From: Clostridia bacterium | GTDB taxonomy: Bacteria; Bacillota; Clostridia; Christensenellales; CAG-314 | DNA: 38,939 nucleotides | Assembly: GCA_900769665.1 (NCBI GenBank) | Contig: CAAGHL010000076.1 | Span: forward strand, 1-38,939 | Reading direction: 5' to 3' | In this document: one piece after another, positions 7,338-15,386 of the stretch | How positions within the stretch are numbered: position 1 is the first letter of the stretch | How the letters are laid out: each line of letters starts with the position of its first letter | Notes under the pieces: generated by a model | What the model was told of the DNA's origin: nothing | Databases searched by the model: none | What the model saw: the letters and a program-made list of their open reading frames with translations, nothing else | Made by a program: the position numbers and the translations under genes

Positions 7338-7580
7338 TCAATTCCAAATAAGATTCAAGAACTCAAATCGTATTTGTAGCCAATTTTTGAGGTAGTCGGC
7401 GGCATCCTTTTGCGTGCGAAATGTCGTCACTTTGTCTATCAATTCGTCGCCGATATTTACGCCGATATTGTGCCAAAGGTTGTAATTTTGTTCAAACTGC
7501 ACAGCATACAGACTACTGACGCTATCGATATACTGCAACGCTTTGTCCGTTACGCCAGCCAAAGCGCACCGCTTCACGCC
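7338..7580 (-). pseudogene. out-of-frame C-terminal part of the CotH-like protein
   Basis: About 80 residues that continue the CotH-like protein in another frame. After 'AKWREAVRFG' of the main frame, the sequence 'GVTDKALQYIDSVSSLYAVQFEQNYNLW' continues naturally and ends with 'FLNLIWN' and a TGA at 7338. CotH-type proteins normally have such a helical end ('...LxxIDxYxxxLxxAxxxNFxxW'). A single extra base between about 7555 and 7585 would explain the break. It may be a sequencing error or a real inactivating mutation. Confidence 0.65.
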
Positions 7581-8865
7581 ACTTTGCTCGTACCATTTCT
7601 TGAAACCAATCGGTTTCCGCAAGTACCGTCAACCACGGATTACTGCAACGGCGTATGTACTCGCCTTTGCCACTTTCCACGCAACCTTTTTTGTGTCCGT
7701 ATGCCGAGTCGAAATCCCACGGTGCTTGAAAACGCAAGATTTTATCGCCGTTTTCGGAAAAGTCCACATCGAAGAAAAAGCTACTCCACCCTGCATCGGG
7801 ATCGCAAGCAATCTCCTGCAAAATATACATATCTACAAGCGACTGCACGTCTACCGCTTTCCCTATTACTTGTTTGGCGTCCGTCAAATCGCTTGCGACA
7901 AGCCCCGAGTAATCGTCGTTAAATTCGTAATATTTTTGTTTTTTTACGGCAGAATACATTATTTTGTAGACGTTTTCCAAATACTTTTTAGCAAAATCTC
8001 TTTGTTCGACGGAGTACACATCGCTTTTTATAGTAATACCGTTTGTTCCCACTTTCGAAGTGCCGTAGTAATTCATCAAAAAAGCTTCGGTGTCTTTTTC
8101 ATTGTAGTAGTAACCGTCATATTCCATAAAGTAGCCTATGTCGGTACCTTGGTATCCCTCGTTTGCTTCCGTAATGTTGATGCGTTTTTTGTTTACTTGT
8201 TGCTGTTCCGCCAAGCCGTAAATGCCTTCGTAGTTGCCGTTGACATACAACGAAACATAGCGGTAATCGCTGCTGTAATAACCGTCTGTACCAAGGATTT
8301 TCTTTGCAAGATACATACTGACGGCATTTCGCATAAAGGAAGCGTCCTTGTATTCGGCAAGCAAAACCCAACTTTTGCACTCTGCACCGTTGTTGAGTCC
8401 CAACAGGTTGCTCTTTTTCTTCAACTTGATGCGAAACGGCTTTTTGTCATAAGTCGATGTGTAATTGCCACGCACCTTGATTTGTGCAACAAGGTCGGTA
8501 CGTAAATCTTCGTCGGCACAATTGTCTACGGTTACCTTGCAGTCGATGTACTGCCAGTCGTAATCATAGTCGGAGTAACTGTGCGTAAAGTAGCTTGCGT
8601 TCTCCTTTGACGTAGTAACGCGAATTGCAGGCAATTGCGCCGTCAAAAACGGCTCGTATGCTGCATATCGCTCGGCGAGTTCTCGTTCGGCGCGCTCCTC
8701 TTCCGTTTCTTGTGGCGGTTGCGGAGTCGGCGGCGTGACGGGTTGATCGTCGTCGGGAGGAGTAACTGGATCGTTGTTGTCGGAGTTGTCGTTGCATGCG
8801 GCAAGTGCAAACATCATCACCAGTGCGAGTGCAACACAAGCGAAGCGAAGTAAAATTTTTTTCAT
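7522..8865 (-). CDS. CotH-type kinase-fold lipoprotein, frameshifted near its end
   Basis: A secreted lipoprotein: signal peptide 1-23 with lipobox LAAC (Cys24), a Pro/Asp-rich linker (30-57), then a CotH domain. Visible signatures are AQIKVRGNYTS....KKPFRIKL (127-148), SWVLLAEYKDASFMRN (165-180), QEIACDPDAGWSSFFFDVD (350-368) and APWDFDSAYGH (381-391), matching the atypical protein-kinase-fold CotH family (spore coat CotH of Bacillus, which phosphorylates coat proteins). This copy is on the cell surface, not the coat, so its target is unknown. The reading frame breaks near 7565: the last 15 or so residues before the stop at 7522 are aberrant, and the true C-terminus continues out of frame to 7338. 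The start is supported by AAGGA and a lipoprotein N-terminus. Confidence 0.85.
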   Translation of the reverse strand: MKKILLRFACVALALVMMFALAACNDNSDNNDPVTPPDDDQPVTPPTPQPPQETEEERAERELAERYAAYEPFLTAQLPAIRVTTSKENASYFTHSYSDYDYDWQYIDCKVTVDNCADEDLRTDLVAQIKVRGNYTSTYDKKPFRIKLKKKSNLLGLNNGAECKSWVLLAEYKDASFMRNAVSMYLAKKILGTDGYYSSDYRYVSLYVNGNYEGIYGLAEQQQVNKKRINITEANEGYQGTDIGYFMEYDGYYYNEKDTEAFLMNYYGTSKVGTNGITIKSDVYSVEQRDFAKKYLENVYKIMYSAVKKQKYYEFNDDYSGLVASDLTDAKQVIGKAVDVQSLVDMYILQEIACDPDAGWSSFFFDVDFSENGDKILRFQAPWDFDSAYGHKKGCVESGKGEYIRRCSNPWLTVLAETDWFQEMVRAKWREAVRFGWRNGQSVAVYR

Positions 8866-8907
8866 ATTTCATCCTTTAGTACGGGGCTTGCCCGTCCTTA
8901 TACCGAC

Positions 8908-8936
8908 ATTGTAGCACATATCATGCCGACAATCAA
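8908..8936 (-). promoter_or_regulatory. promoter of the CotH-like gene
   Basis: On the minus strand TTGATT (8931-8936) and TACAAT (8908-8913) are 17 bases apart, about 43 bases before the start codon. Confidence 0.6.
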
Positions 8937-9042
8937 TATAGTGTGTTTTACTAGGGTATTTATTTAGACGATTTTGGAAAAAGGTATTGCCGATAACTAT
9001 TGCGAAAAACGATGAAGAAACTATTTCAACTCAACCTACAAA

Positions 9043-9075
9043 AAAAGGACGGCACTTATGCTGTGTCGTCCTTTT
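9043..9075 (-). terminator. terminator of thrS
   Basis: AAAAGGACG (9043-9051) pairs perfectly with CGTCCTTTT (9067-9075). On the minus strand the stem ends in a T run, about 80 bases past the thrS stop codon. Confidence 0.8.
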
Positions 9076-9154
9076 GCGTTGCGTTATTTTTTTTTGCGAG
9101 CGTTGATTTGTCTTTACGAATACTGCTTGCTTGCTTTTACGCACTACTTGCGCA

Positions 9155-11068
9155 TTACATATCGTCGGATTTGTCAGCGATTTCCTGCAACAATTTAGCA
9201 ATTAAATCGTCCTGCGACATTTGTCCGAGGTCACCCTTCTTGCGATTACGCACGGACACTATTTGTTGCTCGCGTTCCTTTTCGCCGAGTACAAGCATAT
9301 ACGGGATCTTTTGCAATTGCGCTTCGCGAATACGGTAACCCATCTTTTCGTTGCGGTCATCCACTTCCGCACGAATACCCAACTCGGTCAAGCGATCGCA
9401 AACTTGATGTGCGTACTCCGATTGCGCTTCGGCAATGGGGACAATTTCCACCTGCACGGGAGCAAGCCACAAGGGGAATGCGCCGGCGTAGTGCTCGGTG
9501 AGGATTGCAATAAAGCGTTCGATACTGCCGAATACCACACGGTGAATCATGACGGGACGATGTTTTTCGCCGTCTTGACCGACGTAGGTAAGGTCGAAAC
9601 GTTCGGGCATTTGGAAGTCCAACTGAATCGTGCCGCACTGCCAAGTACGTCCAAGACTGTCCTCCAAGTGGAAGTCGATTTTCGGTCCGTAGAACGCACC
9701 GTCGCCTTCGTTGATTTCGTAGTCCTTGCCAAGAGTGTTGAGCGCCTTAATAAGGGCGTTGGTTGCCGTTTCCCATTGCTCGTCGGTGCCCATGCTGTCT
9801 TCGGGACGCGTGGACAGTTCAAGGCTGTACTTGAAGCCGAACACCTTGTAGAATTTGTCGATAAGGCGCACTACTCCTTCGATTTCGCCCTCGATTTGGT
9901 CGGGGGTCATGAAGATGTGAGCGTCGTCCTGCGTGAAGCAACGCACGCGCATAAGTCCGTGCAAAGCGCCGCTAAGCTCGTGACGGTGCACCAAACCGAG
10001 TTCGGCAACACGTTCCGGCAAATCGCGGTAACTGTGCGGCTTACGCTTGTACACCAACATTCCGCCGGGGCAGTTCATCGGTTTAATCGCGTAGTCCTCG
10101 TCGTCGATTTTGACAACGTACATATTGTCCTTGTAGTGATCCCAGTGACCGCTACGATGCCACAATTCTTGGTTGAGGATCATAGGCGTTTTTACCTCTT
10201 GGTAGCCCGCCTTGGTGTGCTCCTTGCGCCAGAAGTCCTCGAGGGTGTTGCGCAAAATCATGCCTTTGGGGAAGAAGAACGGGAAACCGGGACCTTCGTC
10301 GAAGATGTCGAACAGGTCAAGTTCCTTACCAAGCTTGCGGTGATCACGGCGTTTTGCCTCTTCCAAACGAGTGATATACTCTTCAAGTTCCGCTTTCTTT
10401 TCAAATGCCGTGCCGTAAATACGTGTAAGCATTTTGTTTTTTGTATCTCCGCGCCAATATGCGCCGGCAATACTTGTTAGCTTGAACACTTTTAGTTTTC
10501 CTGTCGAACTCATATGCGGTCCGCGGCAGAGATCGACGTAGTCGCCTTGCGTGTACAGCGATACGGTAGGAACGTCCAATTCCGACAAAATTTCCACCTT
10601 GTAGAAGTCGCCGTGTTGCTTGAAAAATTCAATGGCGTCGGTACGTGCCATTTCGCTACGGACAATGGGCAAATCTTGTTTGACGATTTTTTCCATTTCT
10701 GCTTCGATACGCGGCAAATCTTCGGGAGCAACCTCGGCGCCCTCGAAATCGATGTCATAGTAAAAGCCGTTTTTAATGCTCGGTCCGATGGCGAACTTGG
10801 CTTGCGGATACAAATGGCTGATTGCCTGTGCCATCAAGTGCGCCGTACTGTGACGAAGCACGGCAAGACCTTGTTCGTCCTTCAAAGTGTACACCTTGTA
10901 GGTAGCATCTTTGTCGATGACGTGGTTCATGTCCACTTCCGCACCGTCAACTTCGGCGCATACTGCGTTGCGTGCAAGTCCCTGAGAAATACTTTGGCAA
11001 ACTTCCAATGCCGTTACGGCGTGGTCGAATTGCTTGACGCTTCCGTCGGGAAGAGTAATGTTTATCAT
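9155..11068 (-). CDS. thrS: threonyl-tRNA synthetase
   Basis: Charges tRNA-Thr with threonine. At 637 residues it is full length. It has an N-terminal TGS domain (1-60, starting MINITLPDGSVKQFD), an editing domain (HSTAHLMAQAI near 73-84, and the conserved SxAxC-type region with 'VDLCRGPHM' near 180), the class II catalytic core with MNCPGGM and HRHELSGALHGLMRVRCFTQDDAH (the zinc-binding Cys and His region), motif 3 'MIHRVVFGSIERFIAILTEHY', and a C-terminal anticodon-binding domain. The ATG at 11068 is preceded by AGGAGG. Expression is controlled by the T-box leader directly upstream. The YtxC-like gene lies further upstream on the same strand, as in Bacillus, but here 1.5 kb of repeats separates them. 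Confidence 0.97.
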   Translation of the reverse strand: MINITLPDGSVKQFDHAVTALEVCQSISQGLARNAVCAEVDGAEVDMNHVIDKDATYKVYTLKDEQGLAVLRHSTAHLMAQAISHLYPQAKFAIGPSIKNGFYYDIDFEGAEVAPEDLPRIEAEMEKIVKQDLPIVRSEMARTDAIEFFKQHGDFYKVEILSELDVPTVSLYTQGDYVDLCRGPHMSSTGKLKVFKLTSIAGAYWRGDTKNKMLTRIYGTAFEKKAELEEYITRLEEAKRRDHRKLGKELDLFDIFDEGPGFPFFFPKGMILRNTLEDFWRKEHTKAGYQEVKTPMILNQELWHRSGHWDHYKDNMYVVKIDDEDYAIKPMNCPGGMLVYKRKPHSYRDLPERVAELGLVHRHELSGALHGLMRVRCFTQDDAHIFMTPDQIEGEIEGVVRLIDKFYKVFGFKYSLELSTRPEDSMGTDEQWETATNALIKALNTLGKDYEINEGDGAFYGPKIDFHLEDSLGRTWQCGTIQLDFQMPERFDLTYVGQDGEKHRPVMIHRVVFGSIERFIAILTEHYAGAFPLWLAPVQVEIVPIAEAQSEYAHQVCDRLTELGIRAEVDDRNEKMGYRIREAQLQKIPYMLVLGEKEREQQIVSVRNRKKGDLGQMSQDDLIAKLLQEIADKSDDM

Positions 11069-11093
11069 GAGTGTAGCCTCCTATTGTTTGCAA

Positions 11094-11331
11094 TAAAAAA
11101 GTCCTTACATATGGCACAAGCCATACATAAGGACGAAATAACATATTCCGCGGTTCCACCTTACTTGACGACATATCCGTCGTCCGCTTTACTGGTGCTT
11201 ATTGCGTACAAGCCTACGTGTCACAAGTCGGGTGGTAACTTGCAAGTTGGTTTACGACAATTTCACCGCCTGCCGCTCTCTGTCAAACTACGTTTGCAAA
11301 TCGTGTCCCAACAGTACATGACTGTTAAGTT
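11094..11331 (-). promoter_or_regulatory. T-box riboswitch leader of thrS
   Basis: The minus-strand leader holds the hallmark T-box string GGTGGAACCGCG (antiterminator bulge, at about 11149-11160). It is followed by a strong terminator whose arms are GTCCTTA...TAAGGAC (about 11101-11134) with a run of six T. Upstream lies an AG-rich Stem I region (AGAGAGCGGCAGG...GTGAA). A GTTACCACC segment around 11234-11242 offers an ACC threonine codon as specifier, but I have not modelled the fold. Uncharged tRNA-Thr would pair with the bulge and allow read-through into thrS. Confidence 0.92.
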
Positions 11332-11337
11332 GCCTTG

Positions 11338-11366
11338 ATTGTATTCCTTTTAACGGACGTTGTCAA
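11338..11366 (-). promoter_or_regulatory. promoter of the thrS T-box transcript
   Basis: On the minus strand TTGACA (11361-11366) and TACAAT (11338-11343) have a 17-base spacer. The start near 11331 gives a leader of about 260 bases before the thrS start codon. Confidence 0.8.
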
Positions 11367-12165
11367 GCGATTTTAACAAAATTGTCGGAAGGAAAAGATG
11401 TTCGACTAAATATTGAGTTGCGGCAAGCCGTTTAGACAGTATTCATAACGCCGAAGTAAAAGCTTGTAGATAATGTCGTTCAATGTGTTGCATCGTTGCG
11501 AACGCCTGATGCTGTATCGCCTCGGCAATACCCATCGAAAAAATACCGCCTCGCTATTACCACGCTGCGAACGCCTGATGCTCGCTCCGCGCAGAGCAAT
11601 ATAGTAATAGTCCGCTTTCAATCTTATGCGCCTACGCTCCGATGTCGCTGCGTGGTAACAACTCGGCTCATTGCTAACAAGGATTACGTAACCGTGCCGT
11701 CGCTTCGCCCTCGAAGAGGCTTCGCTGTCTTTGCGAAATGTTTTCGGTTGGGTACAGCCTCGGCTCCTGCGTACCCTCGGTCAGATGTCGCTGTAGGGTA
11801 ACACCTCGACCTGCCACTGCAAAGCTAATGAAAGCCAATTTCGTTAGTATCACCTTTCAAATATATGCAACTTCGGCTGAACTAATATTTCAATATTAAA
11901 TTGTAGTTAACCTCAAATCTTTCAACCTTAATGATAGGCTAAACAAAAATCTTTGCACCGTCGGTGTTTTTCCATGTTCCCACCGACTTGCTTGCAGTAT
12001 GCTGTCGGTTTGCACGAACCACTACCCCAACCGCCCGCCCCTTAAGGTCAAAGGCGTCGTTGTTACAAAATGGCAATATGTGACAAGATGAGTATTTCAC
12101 AGTGTGGCTTGCAAACAAAATATATTAAGACATTAAGAATCATCGTTTGTGATATTAAAATTACG

Positions 12166-12321
12166 TGTCATTGCGAAGCAAAGCCGATTTTGCTTTGCTG
12201 TGGCAATCTCGCGGAATACAAGGTTGCTTTCCAGCGGATTCCCACGGCACGACCTAACGTCGACGAGTAGAGTAAATTGGTTAAATAAAAGTAATTGACA
12301 ATTCGGTGCCTCGCAATGACA
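12166..12321. repeat. MITE-like palindromic element
   Basis: Eleven-base terminal inverted repeats TGTCATTGCGA (12166-12176) and TCGCAATGACA (12311-12321) bound a 156-bp non-coding unit. It contains an internal hairpin (AGCAAAG...CTTTGCT) and 'GGCAATCTCGCGG', a pattern I associate with widespread TGTCATTGCGA...GCAATCT dispersed repeats. Its right half (12222-12250) recurs as a degenerate piece at 12526-12554. Confidence 0.6.
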
Positions 12322-12476
12322 TTGTTTAGAATTGCTAAGCGCTATTCATTTACAAATAAGTTGCTTATTTTCTCATTACACTACGACGTCTTTGACCACA
12401 AGGGGCGGGTGGTCGGGGAAGCGGTTACTGTAATCAGCACTATCGTGCAAGCAAGTCGGTGGGACATTATTAAAAA

Positions 12477-12512
12477 TAGGCGAATTGTGTGGACATCACT
12501 ACAATTCGCCTA
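12477..12512. other. perfect 12-bp hairpin
   Basis: TAGGCGAATTGT (12477-12488) pairs with ACAATTCGCCTA (12501-12512), with a 12-base loop. It is preceded by AAAAA and followed by AAAAT, so it lacks a clean U tail on the plus strand; on the minus strand TTTTTA follows, so it could terminate minus-strand transcription coming from the ytxC-like gene. Confidence 0.45.
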
Positions 12513-12525
12513 AAATAAGTTTTAT

Positions 12526-12592
12526 TTACAAGGGTACTTTCCAGCAGATCCCCACGTCACAACAAAATCGGTTGTTCCTCGGGATGACGCAT
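12526..12592 (+). repeat. truncated second copy of the MITE-like element
   Basis: TACAAGG-T-CTTTCCAGC-GAT-CCCACG-CAC matches 12222-12250 with few changes, and the segment ends in CCTCGGGATGAC, a degenerate form of the element end CCTCGCAATGAC. The left half is missing. Confidence 0.5.
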
Positions 12593-12838
12593 AATTATTT
12601 ATTGCCACTAATCAATCACTCTACAACGAATAAGTGCTTGGCAGGAAAGGTGTTGCCCCACAGCGACATCTGACCGAGGGTGCGGCTGGGAAGACTACCC
12701 TACACTGACTTATTGCCCGACGGGAAGCGAGCATCAGGCGCTCGATGTGGGACAATGCCTTGACTGCCAAACACGATTGCTTTCACCAACTCAACCTCAC
12801 ACTGTTGTGCTATGGTGATTTACTATTACTCGCCGACA

Positions 12839-13591
12839 TTAGTTCACTACCACATAATTCGTCATAAACAACGCTTCGCACAGAGTGCAAAATTCTTGCG
12901 ACGGTTTCGTTTGGGAGTACACCGCCACCTTTGTCGGGCGACGACACACCAAATTAACCATCGCTTCCTCTTCCGCCGTGGCTTCTTTGCAAAGGGTACT
13001 AAGCGTAGCCGACAACGCATTGTCATTGTCAAACAAAAAGTACTCGTCTTGGTGAAACAGCACGCTGAGTTTGCCGCACTTTTCGTCGGAGCTGTCCACC
13101 AAATATTGCAAAAACTCCACTATCAGCGTTTCGTCGTCCAACACGTACCTATTTGCGCCGACAAGCTCCGACAATTCGCTCCACTTACGTTTGAGGGGTG
13201 CCAATACAAAGTTGTAGTAGCCGTCTAAATAAAGCGGACGTTCGGCGTCGATACACTTTTTCACTACAACCCTGTCTGGCAAACTGTCGTACACGCAAAT
13301 GACATTGACAAGCACGTTTTGCAAAAAACTGCCGTTACTTACACCCAGCAATCCTCGCATATACTTATTTTTGTAGGCGGAACTTAGCACGTCGGCGACG
13401 GCATCGGACACCTTGTCCGCCAACACGTGACGATACAAGTCGGCGCAGGCGTAGGACATGTATTTGCGCCCATTGCTTTCCGCCGTTTGAGTGACGGCGT
13501 CTATCGTGCGAAATGTGTCGGCAAGCTCGCTCGAAATGTAATCCAACAAATAGGCATTGTCGCAAGGAACGCTGAGAGTGTTTTCATACAT
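12839..13591 (-). CDS. YtxC-like putative sporulation protein
   Basis: A protein of 250 residues without membrane segments. The C-terminal third has the YtxC-like layout: 'ETLIVEFLQYLVDSSDEKCGKLSVLFHQDEYFLFDN' (around 155-190) resembles the family stretch 'EFIxLLKYFVxxQEPKxxxVHV'. The helical middle 'YLDGYYNFVLAPLKRKWSELSELV' fits the 'FLNFRLKxY' region. YtxC is found beside thrS in Bacillus and Clostridia and is annotated as sporulation-related, with no known reaction. Its position upstream of thrS on the same strand supports the call. The ATG at 13591 has no obvious ribosome binding site, so the start is uncertain. A perfect palindrome GGCAAATTATTTGCC (13615-13629) lies just upstream. Confidence 0.6.
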   Translation of the reverse strand: MYENTLSVPCDNAYLLDYISSELADTFRTIDAVTQTAESNGRKYMSYACADLYRHVLADKVSDAVADVLSSAYKNKYMRGLLGVSNGSFLQNVLVNVICVYDSLPDRVVVKKCIDAERPLYLDGYYNFVLAPLKRKWSELSELVGANRYVLDDETLIVEFLQYLVDSSDEKCGKLSVLFHQDEYFLFDNDNALSATLSTLCKEATAEEEAMVNLVCRRPTKVAVYSQTKPSQEFCTLCEALFMTNYVVVN

Positions 13592-13681
13592 ATTTGTAGT
13601 TTATGCAGTAGCTTGGCAAATTATTTGCCGACATACGTCACTCCGTTGCCATCGTATACAAAACGCCTACTCTCCCGACAA

Positions 13682-13714
13682 TAAAAAGAAACGCATCCAC
13701 TACTCGGTGCGTTT
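13682..13714 (-). terminator. terminator overlapping the alkD-like stop codon
   Basis: AAACGCATCC (13689-13698) pairs with GGTGCGTTT (13706-13714). On the minus strand the upstream arm includes the last codons, and the loop holds the TAG stop of the alkD-like gene, followed by CTTTTTAT. Confidence 0.7.
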
Positions 13715-14386
13715 CAATTGGTACGTCAATGCCTTGTCTATTTCGGAAATACGGTAGCTGTCACGCATTTTTTGCAATGCCTTGTTGTAGGTAAACACGC
13801 TTAATTCGGCGCGGCCTTTCCCTTGTAGGTAGGCAAATGTTTTGTCACGACACTTTGCCGCCGCAGTAGCCACAAGCCACGCCACAGCCATGTCCACGTA
13901 GTAATGTCCGTAACACACCACCGTGGACAGCGCCGCAAAAACGTCGTCGATATGTTGCTCGTCAAGGTAGCTACTCATAAGATTTACCACGCCGTATCGA
14001 CACACAAACGGTTTGTCGGACTTTACCAAATCAAGAAAAAAGACAAAATATTGTTCACTTTCCTTTTTTCCGACCTTGACTGTATTGCAATCGCATACAG
14101 CCCAGTTTTCGATTGTATTGGCAAAACTTTGTAACAACGGTGCCTTGTCGACAAAAGGAAGTTTACTGTTTGCAATCACCATACCCGTAAGTGTGTCCGT
14201 TTCCAAATTGGCATGAACGGGAAAACCAACCGCATCTTCCACCGTCAACTTTTTTGCAAGCTTACGCAAATACGACATACGACAACCCAACGAAGGCACG
14301 TTTGCATTGACTATTTTGTCGTTAAACTCTTTGTATTTTACATCGACATTGTTTTGTAACTCTTTCAGTAATTGACTGTAATTCAT
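13700..14386 (-). CDS. AlkD-like DNA alkylation repair protein (HEAT-like repeats)
   Basis: A protein of 228 residues, the usual size of AlkD/AlkC-type alkylpurine DNA glycosylases built from HEAT-like helical repeats. Family-like stretches are 'SLGCRMSYLRKLAKKL' (about 32-47), 'ENWAVCDCNT' (93-102), where the WxxxD motif places the catalytic Asp, 'RYGVVNLMSSYL' (130-141), and the C-terminal 'YNKALQKMRDSYRISEIDK'. It would excise alkylated purines. ATG 14386 has GTAGGAAA upstream. The gene is alone, with a terminator that overlaps its stop codon. A 7-bp inverted repeat upstream could be an operator. Confidence 0.82.
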   Translation of the reverse strand: MNYSQLLKELQNNVDVKYKEFNDKIVNANVPSLGCRMSYLRKLAKKLTVEDAVGFPVHANLETDTLTGMVIANSKLPFVDKAPLLQSFANTIENWAVCDCNTVKVGKKESEQYFVFFLDLVKSDKPFVCRYGVVNLMSSYLDEQHIDDVFAALSTVVCYGHYYVDMAVAWLVATAAAKCRDKTFAYLQGKGRAELSVFTYNKALQKMRDSYRISEIDKALTYQLKRTE

Positions 14387-14663
14387 AAATTTTCCTACTT
14401 CAATATTTCAAAATATCCGATTTTTGATATACTATGCGTGACATAGTACTTTATAAAATGCTCATTTTCGTAGTAATCTCGTCATTTTTGACGGTTTACC
14501 GACAATTTACAAAACAAGTACGTACGCATCTCCAAACCTAACATCGCTTTCAAGCACAAACATTTATCCGCCTTGTTCGACAACAAGCAACCTCATATTT
14601 CCGTGACAGACGCACCGCCGTTACAGCCGACAAGGCGTTTTGTAATATGCCTAAAAAGTAAAA
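14387..14663. other. spacer between alkD-like gene and acpP
   Basis: No gene. An inverted repeat TACTATG (14430-14436) / CATAGTA (14442-14448), loop CGTGA, lies about 45 bases upstream of the alkD-like start and could be an operator or part of its promoter. Nothing else stands out. Confidence 0.4.
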
Positions 14664-14692
14664 ATCCCGCAACGAACGTGTCGACGCGGGAT
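14664..14692 (-). terminator. terminator of acpP
   Basis: ATCCCGC (14664-14670) pairs with GCGGGAT (14686-14692). On the minus strand TTTTACTTTTTA follows, 20 bases after the acpP stop codon. Confidence 0.8.
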
Positions 14693-14711
14693 AAGCAAAA
14701 CACCTTTTTAA

Positions 14712-14948
14712 TTATTTGTCAAGTTGAGACTCGATGTACTCCACGATTGCTTTGACGGTAATCAGTTTGTCGGCAATTTCGTCGGGTACGCTGATTTGGA
14801 AGTTGTCTTCCAAGCTCATCAACAATTCCACCACGTCAAGGCTGTCGGCGTGAAGGTCGGTGACGATGTTGCTGTCCATAGTAATGCTGTTTACGTCTGC
14901 AATGTTGAGTTGTTCTGCAAGAAGTTTTTGAACTTTTTCAAATACCAT
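14712..14948 (-). CDS. acpP: acyl carrier protein
   Basis: Carries growing acyl chains on a phosphopantetheine arm during fatty-acid synthesis. The protein is 78 residues, acidic, with the attachment motif HADSLDVVELLM; Ser36 is the modified residue. The usual residue before ADSL is Gly or Leu-Gly; here it is His. The gene stands alone, not in a fab cluster, with its own strong promoter and terminator. AGGAGG lies nine bases before the ATG. A stand-alone acp could serve a different acyl pathway, but the sequence looks like a general ACP. Confidence 0.93.
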   Translation of the reverse strand: MVFEKVQKLLAEQLNIADVNSITMDSNIVTDLHADSLDVVELLMSLEDNFQISVPDEIADKLITVKAIVEYIESQLDK

Positions 14949-14989
14949 TGGTATGTTCCTCCTAGATTGGGGCTAAATTAGCTATTTTT

Positions 14990-15018
14990 ATTATAGTACA
15001 CTTTTATTTACTTTTCAA
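14990..15018 (-). promoter_or_regulatory. promoter of acpP
   Basis: On the minus strand TTGAAA (15013-15018) and TATAAT (14990-14995) are 17 bases apart. Confidence 0.75.
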
Positions 15019-15033
15019 GCGTTTTCACACAAA

Positions 15034-15062
15034 TTGTCAAAAATGGCATAAAGTATTACAAA
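15034..15062 (+). promoter_or_regulatory. candidate plus-strand promoter divergent from acpP
   Basis: TTGTCA (15034-15039) and TACAAA (15057-15062) with a 17-base spacer. A start near 15069 would make the Cys-rich gene at 15073 almost leaderless, or serve the gene at 15387 through a long leader. Confidence 0.4.
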
Positions 15063-15072
15063 GAGTACAGCC

Positions 15073-15291
15073 ATGAGAAAATTTCAAAACGAAGATACAT
15101 ATCTTGCCACGGTATGCTCCAGACGTTGCCCGCCCAAGCGCCGACCGCCTCGCAAGCCGTGCGGAAACAGCGTAGGTTTTGTCTGTTGCAGAGGCGGCAA
15201 ACGCGTGGAGTTTTGTTGCGACGAACACGGCAGTAGACTTTGCCTATCCGCCGAAGCGCCACCACCGCACCTCGATTGCAACGACAAGTAA
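15073..15291 (+). CDS. candidate Cys/Arg/Pro-rich small protein
   Basis: Seventy-two residues with eight cysteines in pairs (VCSRRC, PCG, VCC, FCC, LC, DC) and a basic Arg/Pro/Lys stretch (17-30). Codon use resembles neighbouring real genes, which is the main reason to list it. There is no good ribosome binding site before the ATG, and I recognise no family. The cysteine pattern could bind metal or form disulfides. It lies between the acpP promoter and the Asn-rich gene, both on this strand, so it could also be an untranslated leader of the latter. Confidence 0.35.
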   Translation: MRKFQNEDTYLATVCSRRCPPKRRPPRKPCGNSVGFVCCRGGKRVEFCCDEHGSRLCLSAEAPPPHLDCNDK

Positions 15292-15386
15292 ACAAGCGCA
15301 ATTTCCACACACACACAATTTTTTGCAAACACGTATACTACCGCCGCACAACGGAAACACTATCAATACCTACAGGAGGTAGTAAA

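Larger units (their letters stand above)
11400..12838. other. 1.4 kb gene-free region made of nested inverted repeats
   Basis: No open frame here has a ribosome binding site or protein-like content. Paired arms nest around a centre near 12,220: 11572-11586 with 12726-12740 (15/15), 11774-11807 with 12648-12681 (32/34), 11978-11995 with 12447-12464 (18/18) and 12034-12060 with 12383-12409 (24/27). A MITE-like unit (12166-12321) sits in the middle. TGCGAACGCCTGATGCT is also repeated directly near 11498 and 11567. It is likely an old palindromic insertion or duplicated non-autonomous elements. Confidence 0.7.

Noticed and set aside
7543..8505. 320-codon open frame opposite the CotH-like gene
   Set aside because: The minus-strand protein has a signal peptide and family motifs; the plus frame has none.
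9221..10480. 419-codon open frame opposite thrS
   Set aside because: Antisense frame made possible by the lack of TTA, CTA and TCA codons in thrS; no ribosome site.
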